Assembly: GCA_902614655.1 (NCBI GenBank)
Contig: CACMLX010000008.1
Span: 1 to 53,782 of the forward strand
Origin: an uncultured Pelagibacteraceae bacterium
GTDB taxonomy: Bacteria > Pseudomonadota > Alphaproteobacteria > Pelagibacterales > AG-422-B15
Length of the DNA: 53,782 bases
Direction of reading: 5' to 3'
Of this stretch, positions 7,372-16,002 are shown piece by piece (the first letter of the stretch is position 1; the number at the start of each line of letters is the position of its first letter). The position numbers and the translations under genes are program-made. The notes below the pieces were generated by a model. It was given only the letters and a program-made list of their open reading frames with translations. It had not been told where the DNA came from and searched no databases.

Positions 7372-8694
7372 TTACTTCCAAGATACTCGTGCAAAGGTTC
7401 TTGTTGAGCAATAAAAAATATCATTCTTTAAGCCTGGTGTTAAAAACATGCCATTGGCAAGAGGTGAATTGAGTGCAACTTTTGAGAGTATTTCTCCACT
7501 AGATAGGTCTATTACCACTAAGTGGTCGTCATTATTTTCGAAACTATTAATTACTAGCTCTTTGCTTTCAGGAAACACAACCGGTTGCATTGTTGGTCTA
7601 AGACTATCAATCTTCCACGATATTTTTAACGAGTTGTTTGATGTATTAATACCTGCTATGCCACCATTTATACTATCCCAGCATACACAGATATTACATT
7701 CGGGAATATTTACGGGTGGTGCAATAATCCCCCCTCCATAATGTTCAAATGGTTCGATATATTCAAATTGTTCTGACATTAAATCAAATCTATAAAGCCT
7801 TTGCTTACACGACCAAGGAGCAGGACGTCTCCAACTTAATTCTTTTGGTGCAGTTTTAAATCTACCATTTGGATGAGTTGAGTAAATCGCTCTTAATGAG
7901 TCGATGTCTCCGTTATTCATCAGCCAGAGTGATCCATCTGATATACAGCCATCCCATGATAATCCTTGATCATCATTTGATTTCCTGTAATTAGGTGACC
8001 AGTCTGAAGTAACTTCTAGATCGTTAGGCAGAACTTTTATTTTCCATATTTTTTCGATACCTGGAATAAAAATGAACTCACCATCTTCTGTTTTGTCTGA
8101 GGCAATTCTTCCCATAGATCCTTCAGGCAATTGCATGGGTTCATGTAAAACATCTAGATTTTGATCTAATCTTGTAATTGTTGAACAACCTTGACCTTCT
8201 AAACGTAAATCTTTAGTGACGATTGTTCCATCTGATAATATTAGTAAACCGTTATGCGCCTGATCAATGGGTAATTTTGACTCTTTAATCACTTCACATT
8301 CTTTTGAAATACTATGCATGTAGTTTCCATTAACCTTGATGATATTGCCGTTTTGATGTGCTGCAATAGCGCCACACCAGACGTGATCACCGCATGGTAA
8401 TTTTGGCGTTTCCCCTAATATTTCCAAAGACTCAGGTTCAATTTTTTGAAGCCATCCAAATGGTTCTGGACCTGTAAAGCTTGGCATCGTACCGCCCAAA
8501 AAAATTTCATTATTATCGCGATAAATTGTCATAACATTCCAGCGTTCATTTCGTATGCTTTGTACAACAGCTTTTTTTTCACGAACGTTTAACGATCCTT
8601 CAGTTGCCTTTTGACGTCGATTTCCACCACATTCAACAGGCCAGTGAGATTTATAGTATCCTTCAAGTATGGATGATCTATCTTGGGCAGTCAT
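7372..8694 (-). CDS. Unrecognised protein with probable beta-propeller fold
   Basis: I do not recognise this 440-residue protein. It has no signal peptide or membrane segment. Repeated blocks of the type strand-turn-strand with D/N-G turns are visible (LILSDGTIVTKDL, CISDGSLWLMNNGDI, LVVIDLSSGEILSKV), as in SMP-30 or PQQ-type propellers, and the first 60 residues are helical. Cysteines at LPCGDHVWCGAIAAH and PECNICVCWDS are notable but not a standard metal site. It is coupled to the GST gene upstream by TAATG, so it works in the same operon as a GST and a membrane transporter. Enzyme or binding role unknown. Confidence 0.7.
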   Translation of the reverse strand: MTAQDRSSILEGYYKSHWPVECGGNRRQKATEGSLNVREKKAVVQSIRNERWNVMTIYRDNNEIFLGGTMPSFTGPEPFGWLQKIEPESLEILGETPKLPCGDHVWCGAIAAHQNGNIIKVNGNYMHSISKECEVIKESKLPIDQAHNGLLILSDGTIVTKDLRLEGQGCSTITRLDQNLDVLHEPMQLPEGSMGRIASDKTEDGEFIFIPGIEKIWKIKVLPNDLEVTSDWSPNYRKSNDDQGLSWDGCISDGSLWLMNNGDIDSLRAIYSTHPNGRFKTAPKELSWRRPAPWSCKQRLYRFDLMSEQFEYIEPFEHYGGGIIAPPVNIPECNICVCWDSINGGIAGINTSNNSLKISWKIDSLRPTMQPVVFPESKELVINSFENNDDHLVVIDLSSGEILSKVALNSPLANGMFLTPGLKNDIFYCSTRTFARVSWK

Positions 8695-9548
8695 TATTTT
8701 GAAAGCAGAGCTTTAATTGACTTTCCACTCAAAGATGTTGATGTCTTAGCGTAAAGCCTAATTAGCTTTAAAGGCAACGGGTCATTAACCTCTTTAAAAA
8801 ATTCTTTTCGAGAATAAAGATCAAGAAACCATTCAGATATTTTTGGGTAACGGTCTTTAAATGGAAATCCTGAGACGTAAAGCCTATATGTATAAATAAA
8901 CCAGGCAAGATCAAGCATTGAAAGAAGATTGCCCATTAAGTATTTTTGCTTATTTAATAGAGATTCGTATTTATCATAACATTTACAAAAATTATTGAGT
9001 GAGTTTTTAACTGCTTCATCAGTTATTCCATTTTCACGAAATGACTTATAAAACTTTACTTCTTTTAATTTTAGATAGTCCAGCTCACTATTAGATGATT
9101 TATATTTTTCAAACGCATCTAATTCATTAGGGTCTTTTTTGCCGAGTCCACCAAACATATATCGATAAGCAATATTTCTTATATCCTCATGCAAATCATC
9201 TTCTTCTTTCAGTAACATCCCAATGTCTGTTGTATCGGTATCAGGAACAAGTGGGTTTTCAGGAAATTTATCTTCGAGATACATAAGAATATCATTGCTC
9301 TCAATTTCTACACGACCATCATCCACGAGAACAGGAACCAATCCTTTTGGATTGATACCTAGAAAGAATTCTGAATAGTTTTTTCCTGTAGCAAGATTAA
9401 TGCTGTGAGGTGTCCATGAAATTTTTTTTAAGTTTAAATAGATCCTAAGTTTTTGCGAACATGATGAAGTTCTAAAATGAAATAAATGCAAACCCTTCCA
9501 ATTAAGTATTTCTCTAGATTTTATTTGATCGCTTGGAATTTGAACCAT
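8694..9548 (-). CDS. Glutathione S-transferase-like protein
   Basis: A 284-residue protein with an N-terminal thioredoxin-like GST domain (about residues 18-100: LHLFHFRTSSCSQKLRIYLN, then NPKGLVPVLVDDG and IESNDILMYLEDKFPENPLVP) and a helical C-terminal half. The NPKGxVPVL and ESNDI blocks are the glutathione-binding signature. The cysteine in RTSSCSQ sits where catalytic Cys/Ser residues of omega- or zeta-like classes lie, suggesting thiol transfer or dehalogenase/isomerase-like chemistry. It overlaps the small membrane protein before it and the propeller gene after it by one base each, so all three are co-translated. Confidence 0.85.
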   Translation of the reverse strand: MVQIPSDQIKSREILNWKGLHLFHFRTSSCSQKLRIYLNLKKISWTPHSINLATGKNYSEFFLGINPKGLVPVLVDDGRVEIESNDILMYLEDKFPENPLVPDTDTTDIGMLLKEEDDLHEDIRNIAYRYMFGGLGKKDPNELDAFEKYKSSNSELDYLKLKEVKFYKSFRENGITDEAVKNSLNNFCKCYDKYESLLNKQKYLMGNLLSMLDLAWFIYTYRLYVSGFPFKDRYPKISEWFLDLYSRKEFFKEVNDPLPLKLIRLYAKTSTSLSGKSIKALLSK

Positions 9549-9715
9549 TATTTTCTTTCCTTATTGTTTTGTTTAGTAACAAGGTAAGCCAGCACAAGAA
9601 TTACAACCGTACCTGTCATCATTGAAATATCTACTGACAGACCAAAGCTTAATAAAATAAAACCTATTAGGGCGCCTACAAAAAAAACACCAAGGATCTG
9701 TAATACATTTTTCAT
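9548..9715 (-). CDS. Small two-helix membrane protein (55 residues)
   Basis: A short gene fits exactly between the transporter and the GST gene: ATG at 9713-9715, stop TAA overlapping the next ATG by one base. It reads MKNVLQILGVFFVGALIGFI, followed by a second hydrophobic segment (MMTGTVVILVLAYLV) and a basic tail TKQNNKERK. Two transmembrane helices are likely. The tight packing on both sides (3 bases after the transporter stop, TAATG with the GST) is the main evidence that it is real. Function unknown; it could be a small partner of the transporter. Confidence 0.7.
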   Translation of the reverse strand: MKNVLQILGVFFVGALIGFILLSFGLSVDISMMTGTVVILVLAYLVTKQNNKERK

Positions 9716-9718
9716 TAA

Positions 9719-11323
9719 TTATTCATCCGTTTTTAGACTAGTTTTCTGAATGATTATAACAGAAATTGTTGGTACCAAAAGAGTGAGCAGAGTTACAACA
9801 ATCAATAAAATACCTAGGTCAGAATAATCAGCAATTGAGAGTATCTCATCTGTTACCTTATCCTTGACTTCCCTCGTTACTTCGTAAATTTGATTGAGAT
9901 ACTTTGTAAGCAATGCACTTGCGGATAGAGCTAAATTGGTAAACGATGCAAATACAGCAAAAAATGTAGCCTTTAGATGAGCTGGAGCATTTCTTGCAAT
10001 CCACGCAAGAAGTGGAATCATTGAAACTTGTCCCAAGGGTGACTCTAAAGCTGTATTAAATATTGCAATAAATCGCGCATCCACGACATCATTTGTTAAT
10101 GACGAAGTCCATTCATGAAATCCATAATACATGCCAACACTTGGCAAAAATAATATTGCTCCAGCAATTGACAATATCACTATAATTTTTGCAATTGAGT
10201 TATTGACCATAAAAGGCCTTAAAATAATGATGCCAAGTAAAGTCAAACAGGAGGCAAGAAGAGAAAGTACAGAAAAGAACTGCTCATCAAATCCTAAATT
10301 ATCAATCTCAAACCATGTAAGGCCTGGGCCAGGGCCTGGCATGGCTCTGAAAACAAATATTATAATTGCAGTTCCTAAAATTGTTAGTCGCATCGACTCA
10401 GGAAGTTCATGCATTAATTTAGCCATCAGAAAAAATATAATACTTACTGATCCAATGAATACGATCTCTTGTGCATACGGAAGATTAAATCCTCCCACGC
10501 TAAGTGTAAAAATTACAAAAACGAGAGAGCCTCCAAGTATCCACCAATCAACCTTAGTTTTTTCAATTTCGATTTGATGATCTATTCCCAACTTTAAAAG
10601 CTGATTGTTTTTTTTCTTTTTTAAATAAATTGAAAGCAATACCCCTAATACTGATATGATCGGAATGATCAATGCGAAGAGGTAAATATTCCCGTACAAA
10701 ATTATTTTTTCTTGTTCTGTTTCAGCCTCAACACTACTGAAAATAACAACATTAATTAATGCAACAATTACTGTACCACCAATAATAGCAAATCTACCAA
10801 GTGTCTGCATGGTGGTATGCATATTTTTTATTACATCAGGTGAGTATTGGTTTCCTTTCGGATCTATGTTTGGAACTGATTCAACCGTCATTGCATCAGC
10901 AACAACGTCTTGAACCACATAACCTATCGGAGCTAAGAGAACGCTGATAACATACCAAGTTTCAACACTTAAGTACCTTACCATAAAGTCAGTATGAATA
11001 ATAAGGCCGTACATGATAGCAAGACTTAAAGCAATGAGTGATGCGCCTACATAAACAAGATAATTTTTTCTTTCCCAGATTATGTCAACTAAATGACCAA
11101 GTGGCATCTTTAATGCCCATGGAATTCCTGCCCAAAAACCAAGTCCTGCCAAAAAAGCAGCCGAAAGATTTAAATAATCTTTTACAAAAAAGGTTCCAAC
11201 GATACCGGTTAAACCCGAAACACCAGCAGCAACATATATCATCAAAGGCGGTAGATAACTTAATTTAAATTGCCTTCCTAAATCAATAAAAGTGCTATCT
11301 ATGAACGCATAAAATTTAATCAT
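9719..11323 (-). CDS. MFS transporter, BT1 (folate/biopterin transporter)-like
   Basis: A 534-residue inner-membrane carrier with about twelve hydrophobic segments. The block IGYVVQDVVADAMTVESVP near residues 135-153 is close to the QDxxxDAxxxE motif of the BT1 folate-biopterin transporter family, and LPPLMIYVAAGVSGLTGIVGTFFVKDYLNLSAA suits its first helices. Two odd points are a MPGPGPGLTWFE segment and extra length in the middle. It heads an operon with a small membrane protein, a GST and a beta-propeller protein, so its substrate is probably something those enzymes handle; pterins or folate are only a guess from family. Confidence 0.75.
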   Translation of the reverse strand: MIKFYAFIDSTFIDLGRQFKLSYLPPLMIYVAAGVSGLTGIVGTFFVKDYLNLSAAFLAGLGFWAGIPWALKMPLGHLVDIIWERKNYLVYVGASLIALSLAIMYGLIIHTDFMVRYLSVETWYVISVLLAPIGYVVQDVVADAMTVESVPNIDPKGNQYSPDVIKNMHTTMQTLGRFAIIGGTVIVALINVVIFSSVEAETEQEKIILYGNIYLFALIIPIISVLGVLLSIYLKKKKNNQLLKLGIDHQIEIEKTKVDWWILGGSLVFVIFTLSVGGFNLPYAQEIVFIGSVSIIFFLMAKLMHELPESMRLTILGTAIIIFVFRAMPGPGPGLTWFEIDNLGFDEQFFSVLSLLASCLTLLGIIILRPFMVNNSIAKIIVILSIAGAILFLPSVGMYYGFHEWTSSLTNDVVDARFIAIFNTALESPLGQVSMIPLLAWIARNAPAHLKATFFAVFASFTNLALSASALLTKYLNQIYEVTREVKDKVTDEILSIADYSDLGILLIVVTLLTLLVPTISVIIIQKTSLKTDE

Positions 11324-11339
11324 TTTGTAATTATATAGA

Positions 11340-11900
11340 TTAAGATTTTTCTAACAACTCAGGGCTGTTGTTACGAGGACTATTAACATTTTTTGAGACT
11401 TCATAAACTTGAACTTGATCGTCTTTTTTTCTTTTAATTTCATGTTTTCCCTCTATCCATTCAGTTGTTTGAGATTCATCTAAAAGCAAAGGTTGTCTAT
11501 GATGCACATGAGAGACAGTTTCACTTGACTGGCAAGTAACAACCGCACATCCACTATTCAAATTATAAATACCTGCGAAATACAGCAGTTCATTTTCAAT
11601 ATAATGGAAAAAAGGGGTTTTAGTATTGTTTTGCCTCTGCCATTCATACCACCCATCTGCAAGAAAAACACATCTTAGTGATCCCTTAAAGGAAGGCTTT
11701 TCTAATAATGTTTCGTGACGACAATTAATCAAGTTCATATCATCTTTCCATTTTGGTGAATATGACCATTTCATAAAAATGGGATCTGGTTTTATAACCA
11801 ATACATCTTGTGATGGAGCTATGTTATATGAGGGTGATAGTTCAACATTAAATTTTTCTTTAATAACTTTTTTATCTGAGAGAACGAAACGCCCACACAT
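11340..11900 (-). CDS. yedK: SRAP-family protein (YedK/HMCES), abasic-site DNA-protein crosslinker
   Basis: SRAP proteins bind single-stranded DNA and form a stable thiazolidine crosslink through Cys2 at abasic sites, protecting them during replication. The N-terminus MCGRF puts C2 in place after removal of Met. Further family blocks are YNIAPSQDV (N26), MNLINCRHETLLEKPSFKGS, FLADGWYEW with the conserved glutamate, and SHVHHRQPLLL with the active-site histidine. At 186 residues it is a compact member (E. coli YedK has about 220), with the C-terminal part shortened. It ends 16 bases from the transporter start and may be co-transcribed. Confidence 0.92.
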   Translation of the reverse strand: MCGRFVLSDKKVIKEKFNVELSPSYNIAPSQDVLVIKPDPIFMKWSYSPKWKDDMNLINCRHETLLEKPSFKGSLRCVFLADGWYEWQRQNNTKTPFFHYIENELLYFAGIYNLNSGCAVVTCQSSETVSHVHHRQPLLLDESQTTEWIEGKHEIKRKKDDQVQVYEVSKNVNSPRNNSPELLEKS

Positions 11901-11902
11901 AA

Positions 11903-12433
11903 TTAAACAATAAGTTCGTTAATTAATTTGAGTCGGTCTTGTGATTTTTTACTTGTTGGAATAATTTCTAGAATTCTTTTATACGTTGCTGCAGCTCCCA
12001 AAAGATCATCTTGAATTAAATAGATTTCCGCAAGTCCATCAAGTGCTCCAAAGTGCCTTGGTTCTAGTTCAAGCGTTTTTTGGATATCAGAAATTGAAGC
12101 TTTTAAATCACCTTTTAAAAAGAGAACAGTAGCTCTTTTGTTCCAACCTTCTGCAAAATCAGGTTTAAGATCAATTACCTGCGTAAATAAAGCTATTGCT
12201 TCTTCTAAACTTCCACGATCCATCATATTGTTGCCTTCGTCAAATATTTCTTGGGCTTCAATATTTTCTGCAATAGACCATATATCCCAGATGTCAGCTA
12301 AGATAGTGCTGGCTTGCATATTGTCACTACTTAAAAATAACTCATCAAATAAACTGTTCAGTCGGCTATCATTTTGATCTGCAAATACAAAAGATGAATT
12401 TAAAAGTAACAGAATAAAAATAATTTTTTTCAA
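11903..12433 (-). CDS. Exported TPR-repeat protein
   Basis: A protein of 176 residues, with a signal peptide (start read as M: KKIIFILLLLNSSFVFADQ) and at least two to three tetratricopeptide repeats in residues about 60-160 (AIALFTQVIDLKPDFAEGWNKRATVLF, ISDIQKTLELEPRHFGALDGLAEIYL, AATYKRILEIIP, read in parts). TPRs hold protein partners; here in the periplasm. The start is TTG overlapping the stop of the upstream gene (TTGA), chosen because GGAAAG lies 7 bases before it; a second TTG five codons earlier is possible. Specific role unknown. Confidence 0.8.
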   Translation of the reverse strand: MKKIIFILLLLNSSFVFADQNDSRLNSLFDELFLSSDNMQASTILADIWDIWSIAENIEAQEIFDEGNNMMDRGSLEEAIALFTQVIDLKPDFAEGWNKRATVLFLKGDLKASISDIQKTLELEPRHFGALDGLAEIYLIQDDLLGAAATYKRILEIIPTSKKSQDRLKLINELIV

Positions 12434-13742
12434 TCTAAATCTTTCCAAAATGCTTTATATTTTTTGCTATTAGCAGAGTCGTCTCTAAAGTGATCGAGAA
12501 ATGCCTTAAAAAGTCCGAGCTTTGTATCAACTTCATTACCGTCAGCGATTTTTAATATCTGACGATAACACCAATAAACCTGAGCAGCTTTATTATTGGA
12601 TCGCATAAGTGATATCGGGCTATTTAAGCCAAAAATCCACGGACCAAATTCCAACATATTTTCATATAGAGTTGCTGATTTTTTTTCACCACTTATTAAT
12701 TCATTTACAATATTGGGCTCAGAGCAAAGTGGTCTTCCCAAACCAATTACGTCACAAGCACCGCTTTGAAGAGCGTTGTTCATACCCTCGGTAGAACGAA
12801 ATCCCCCAGTGACTGCCAGGGGAATTGATATAACTTCCTTTATAGCTTCAGCATATTTCAAGAAATAAGCTTCTCTTACTTTTGTGCTGCGCTGAGGTTT
12901 GATTGTTTTTGCTTTTTTAAGGTTCAATGAGTCAATTTCTAAGGCAGTAAAATTTTCATAAGTTCCACCCGAAATCTCAAGTAAATCTAATGATGTATTA
13001 TTTAATATTTTAGCAACTTCAATACTTTCTTCGTGAGAAAATCCACCTTTTTGAAAATCACTTGAATTAAGTTTAATTGAAATAGGAAAATTACTTCCAA
13101 CTTTTTCTCGGATAGCCTCAATTGTAGTTATAAGTAATTTTGATCTATTTTCTATACTGCCTCCCCACTCATCAGTTCGTTGATTAACGTTTGGTGATAA
13201 AAATTCTGAGAGAAGATAACCGTGAGCTGAATGAAGTTGAACGCCAGTGAATCCAGTTTGCTTTGCAACCTCAGCTGCATTAACAAACTGATCAATTATT
13301 TTTAAAATATCGGAATGGCTTAGCTCTTTTGGTACTCCAAATTTAATATTCCTCCCAGTGTTGGTAAAGGTTGAACTGAGGGTGCCCTGCTCTCTTTGTT
13401 AATACTAAAAGGCGTCTGCCTGCCAGCATGACTTAATTGCATCCAGAGATGTGCATTATTTTGTGTTCCAGACTTGGACCAGTCAGCTAAAGCTGCCAGA
13501 CTTTCATTAGATTGTTTGCCTTCAATTACAACATTGCCAGCTCGTTCAATGTATCTGTGGTCAACTTGAACATTACCGGTAACATTTATGCCAACTCCAC
13601 CTTTGGCCCACCTCTCATATAATTTATTATGCCTTTTATTAGCCATGCCATCGCTTTGAGCAATACCCTCTGTCATTGCTGATTTTAGGAATCTATTCTT
13701 GATTTCAATACCACAAGGAAGGAATAAGTTGCTATCTATCAT
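12430..13742 (-). pseudogene. Old Yellow Enzyme family NADH:flavin oxidoreductase, broken by one frameshift
   Basis: The two halves read as one FMN oxidoreductase of about 437 residues. The N-terminal 140 codons begin MIDSNLFLPCGIEIKNRFLK and run to AGRQTPFS and RAPSVQPLPTLGGIL, then stop. The rest continues one frame over from KFGVPKELSHSDILK through VQLHSAHGYLLSEFLSPNVN, RTDEWGGSIENR, LAVTGGFRSTEGMN and DVIGLGRPLCSEP to the end, with no further stop. Restoring a single A in the AAATTT at 13339-13344 joins them as ILKFGVP. The family reduces activated double bonds or 2,4-dienoyl-CoA-type substrates. The cause may be a true inactivating mutation, an assembly error or programmed slippage; a slippery heptamer lies at the break. 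It lies 2 bases after the hydrolase gene. Confidence 0.88.
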
Positions 13743-13744
13743 AT

Positions 13745-14701
13745 TTATGTGCCTAAAAAACTTTTTATATCATATGCTAATTTTTCTGGTATCTCCATAG
13801 GTGGCATATGACCCACTTTTGGATAAGAAATAAGTTTTACATTAGGAATTTGCTCTAAAAAATGATTTGTAAAACTAATATCAACTAACTTATCTTTCTC
13901 ACCGTGCAATATCAAGGTCGGTATTTTTAATTTTTGCAATAATTTTGGATCAGCAATGAAATTATCCTCAATTGATAAAATGACCATGCCCATAGCTTCG
14001 CGAGAACCCTCTAAAAGTATAATATCATGGAATTGATCAACTAATTCCTCAGTAATTAGATCCTTATTAAATACGGTTTTTGATACTCCCTCTTTAACTA
14101 AAAATCTCGGCGTAAAATATTTAAGCATAAATCTCATAGTTTTTGTTTCGAGTAACTTAAATGCAATTGGTGGGGCATTTTCTGATTGAAACTTTTTATA
14201 CTCATTCTCACTTCCAATAAATGGAGAGCCAATAATTATTAATCCACTTATTCTCTCAAGATTATTTAAGGCATACTTCCAAGATATAACTCCACCCATC
14301 GAATGACCAACTAGATAAAATTTTTCAATACTTTTTACTTTAAGAATATCAGTTATTAATTTCTCGAATCCATCATGTGAATACAAATTTGATTTAACCG
14401 CTCCTGTAAGACCATGAGCTGGAAGATCAAGAGACAAAATTCTAAAATTATCTTTTAAGTATGACACCATTGGTTCAAAATTAAAAAGTGAACCATTAAA
14501 TCCATGAATTAAAACAATGACGTCTTTCTCTAGAATGCCTTCATCTCTTACATGAACTAATGAACCATCATCAAGTTCTATAAACTCGGATGCCCCCTTC
14601 GCATGCTTTGCCAACACAATACCTCTAGGAATATCAAAATAAACTGACTTATAAAAACCATAAACAAGTAAAAGTAAAAATATATAGATGAATAATTCCA
14701 T
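13745..14701 (-). CDS. Membrane-anchored alpha/beta hydrolase
   Basis: A 318-residue alpha/beta-hydrolase with an N-terminal membrane segment (residues 2-20, LFIYIFLLLLVYGFYK), so it is probably anchored facing the periplasm. The oxyanion loop is HGFNG (66-70), the nucleophile S134 lies in VGHSMGG, the acid is likely in LHGEKDKLVD and the histidine in VGHMPP near the end. Substrates of this group are esters, epoxides or C-C bonds and cannot be named. The OYE-type gene begins 2 bases after its stop, which suggests a joint catabolic role for the pair when that gene was intact. Confidence 0.88.
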   Translation of the reverse strand: MELFIYIFLLLLVYGFYKSVYFDIPRGIVLAKHAKGASEFIELDDGSLVHVRDEGILEKDVIVLIHGFNGSLFNFEPMVSYLKDNFRILSLDLPAHGLTGAVKSNLYSHDGFEKLITDILKVKSIEKFYLVGHSMGGVISWKYALNNLERISGLIIIGSPFIGSENEYKKFQSENAPPIAFKLLETKTMRFMLKYFTPRFLVKEGVSKTVFNKDLITEELVDQFHDIILLEGSREAMGMVILSIEDNFIADPKLLQKLKIPTLILHGEKDKLVDISFTNHFLEQIPNVKLISYPKVGHMPPMEIPEKLAYDIKSFLGT

Positions 14702-14931
14702 TATAATTAATTTTTAATTTTTATTATTAATTGAGGAATGTTCTCAATAATTAGTTTTGGCATGATTTCCTTTACATTATCATGATAAATAAAATTATAT
14801 ATTTTCCCAGATTAGTATTCTAAAAGTTGTTCTTTTATGTCTAAAATATACTGATAAAATTAAAGTTAACATTTAGGAACAAGTAAATCTAATATTTAAT
14901 TATTCAATATTGAAATCTAAGGAGCAAAAAA
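14702..14931. promoter_or_regulatory. Divergent intergenic region with two short inverted repeats
   Basis: This AT-rich gap separates the hydrolase (minus) and the winged-helix methyltransferase (plus) and should hold both promoters. Two hyphenated inverted repeats lie close together: ATTGAG-7-CTCAAT at 14730-14748 and CATGAT-12-ATCATG at 14761-14784, the second overlapping a direct repeat of CATGAT. They could be operators or hairpins, but 6-base arms in such AT-rich sequence are weak evidence. No gene is visible here. Confidence 0.3.
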
Positions 14932-15999
14932 ATGAGTGATCGAGAATTAAATCCTGAAGCATTAAAACAATTACAGCTAAAGGTAATGCAGGATGTTTCC
15001 GCCTCAGCCATAATTCCATTAATGAGAATTGGAGATCAACTAGGAATTTTTAGACATTTATCAGAGCTAGGTGAAGTAAATTCAGAAGAATTGGCAAATG
15101 CATCTAACCTTGACGAAAGATATCTTAGGGAGTGGCTGTATGCAATGTCTGCTGCAGGTTTTGCGAATTATGATTCTAATAAAAAAAAATTTTCTCTCTC
15201 ACCTGAACAAATTGCTGTTTTTGCTAATGATGATAGTCCTGCATCAATGATGGGAGCATACGATATGCTAACAGGCGCAATTTTTAACGAAGAAAAAGTG
15301 AAGGAAGCCTTTAAAACAGGTAAAGGTGTTGATTATAAAGATTCATGTCCAATTTGTTTTCAAGGAACTGCAAGATTTTTCAAACCCTCTTATGAAAAAA
15401 ATTTAGTAAAAAGCTGGTTACCAAAAATAGAAAACCTTGAGAAACGAATGAATTCTGGCGCAAGCTTCGCTGATATTGGTTGCGGTTATGGTTTATCTAC
15501 AATGATAATAGCTGAGACATTTCCTAACGCTAAGGTCTGTGGATACGATATTCACGGTCCTTCAATTGATGAAGCTAAGAAATTGGCAAAGAAAGCAGGT
15601 CTCGAAAGTCGTATTGAGTATTCAACTGCTGATGCAAAAAGTTATGAGGGTAATCATGATTATATTGCTTTTTTTGATTGTTTGCATGACATGGGTGATC
15701 CGGTTGGGGCAGCGAAATATGCTTATAACCATCTAGAAGATGATGGTTCAGTAATTTTAATCGAACCAACAGCAAATGATAATCCTGAAGATAATTTTAA
15801 TTTATTTGGTCAAATGTACTATTGTTTTTCAACAATTGGTTGTGTACCAACTTCAAAATCTCAAGAAGTTGGATTGGCTCTTGGTGCGCAAGCGGGTCCT
15901 TCAAAATTAATTAGTGTTTTAAATGAAGCAGGGTTTAAGAATTGTAAAGTCGTTAAGAAAAATGCTAGCAATATGGTTATTGAAGCAAGAAAAAATTAG
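14932..15999 (+). CDS. Methyltransferase with winged-helix N-terminal domain
   Basis: A 355-residue SAM-dependent methyltransferase. Residues about 20-100 form the winged-helix dimerisation domain seen in O-methyltransferase-like and Rv2258c-like proteins (LMRIGDQLGIFRHLSELGEV, ANASNLDERYLREWLYAMSAAG). SAM motif I is FADIGCGYG at 179-187, with CGYDIH after it. A good Shine-Dalgarno (AAGGAG, 7 bases before ATG) stands out among neighbours that mostly lack one, so it is probably well translated. It is a single gene facing minus-strand genes on both sides. The substrate is unknown; the family includes methylators of small hydroxy compounds. Confidence 0.88.
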   Translation: MSDRELNPEALKQLQLKVMQDVSASAIIPLMRIGDQLGIFRHLSELGEVNSEELANASNLDERYLREWLYAMSAAGFANYDSNKKKFSLSPEQIAVFANDDSPASMMGAYDMLTGAIFNEEKVKEAFKTGKGVDYKDSCPICFQGTARFFKPSYEKNLVKSWLPKIENLEKRMNSGASFADIGCGYGLSTMIIAETFPNAKVCGYDIHGPSIDEAKKLAKKAGLESRIEYSTADAKSYEGNHDYIAFFDCLHDMGDPVGAAKYAYNHLEDDGSVILIEPTANDNPEDNFNLFGQMYYCFSTIGCVPTSKSQEVGLALGAQAGPSKLISVLNEAGFKNCKVVKKNASNMVIEARKN

Positions 16000-16002
16000 A
16001 AA

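Noticed and set aside
10131-10577. Open frame of 148 codons on the plus strand inside the MFS transporter
   Set aside because: Antisense shadow of a clear membrane protein with family motifs; its own translation has no recognisable pattern.
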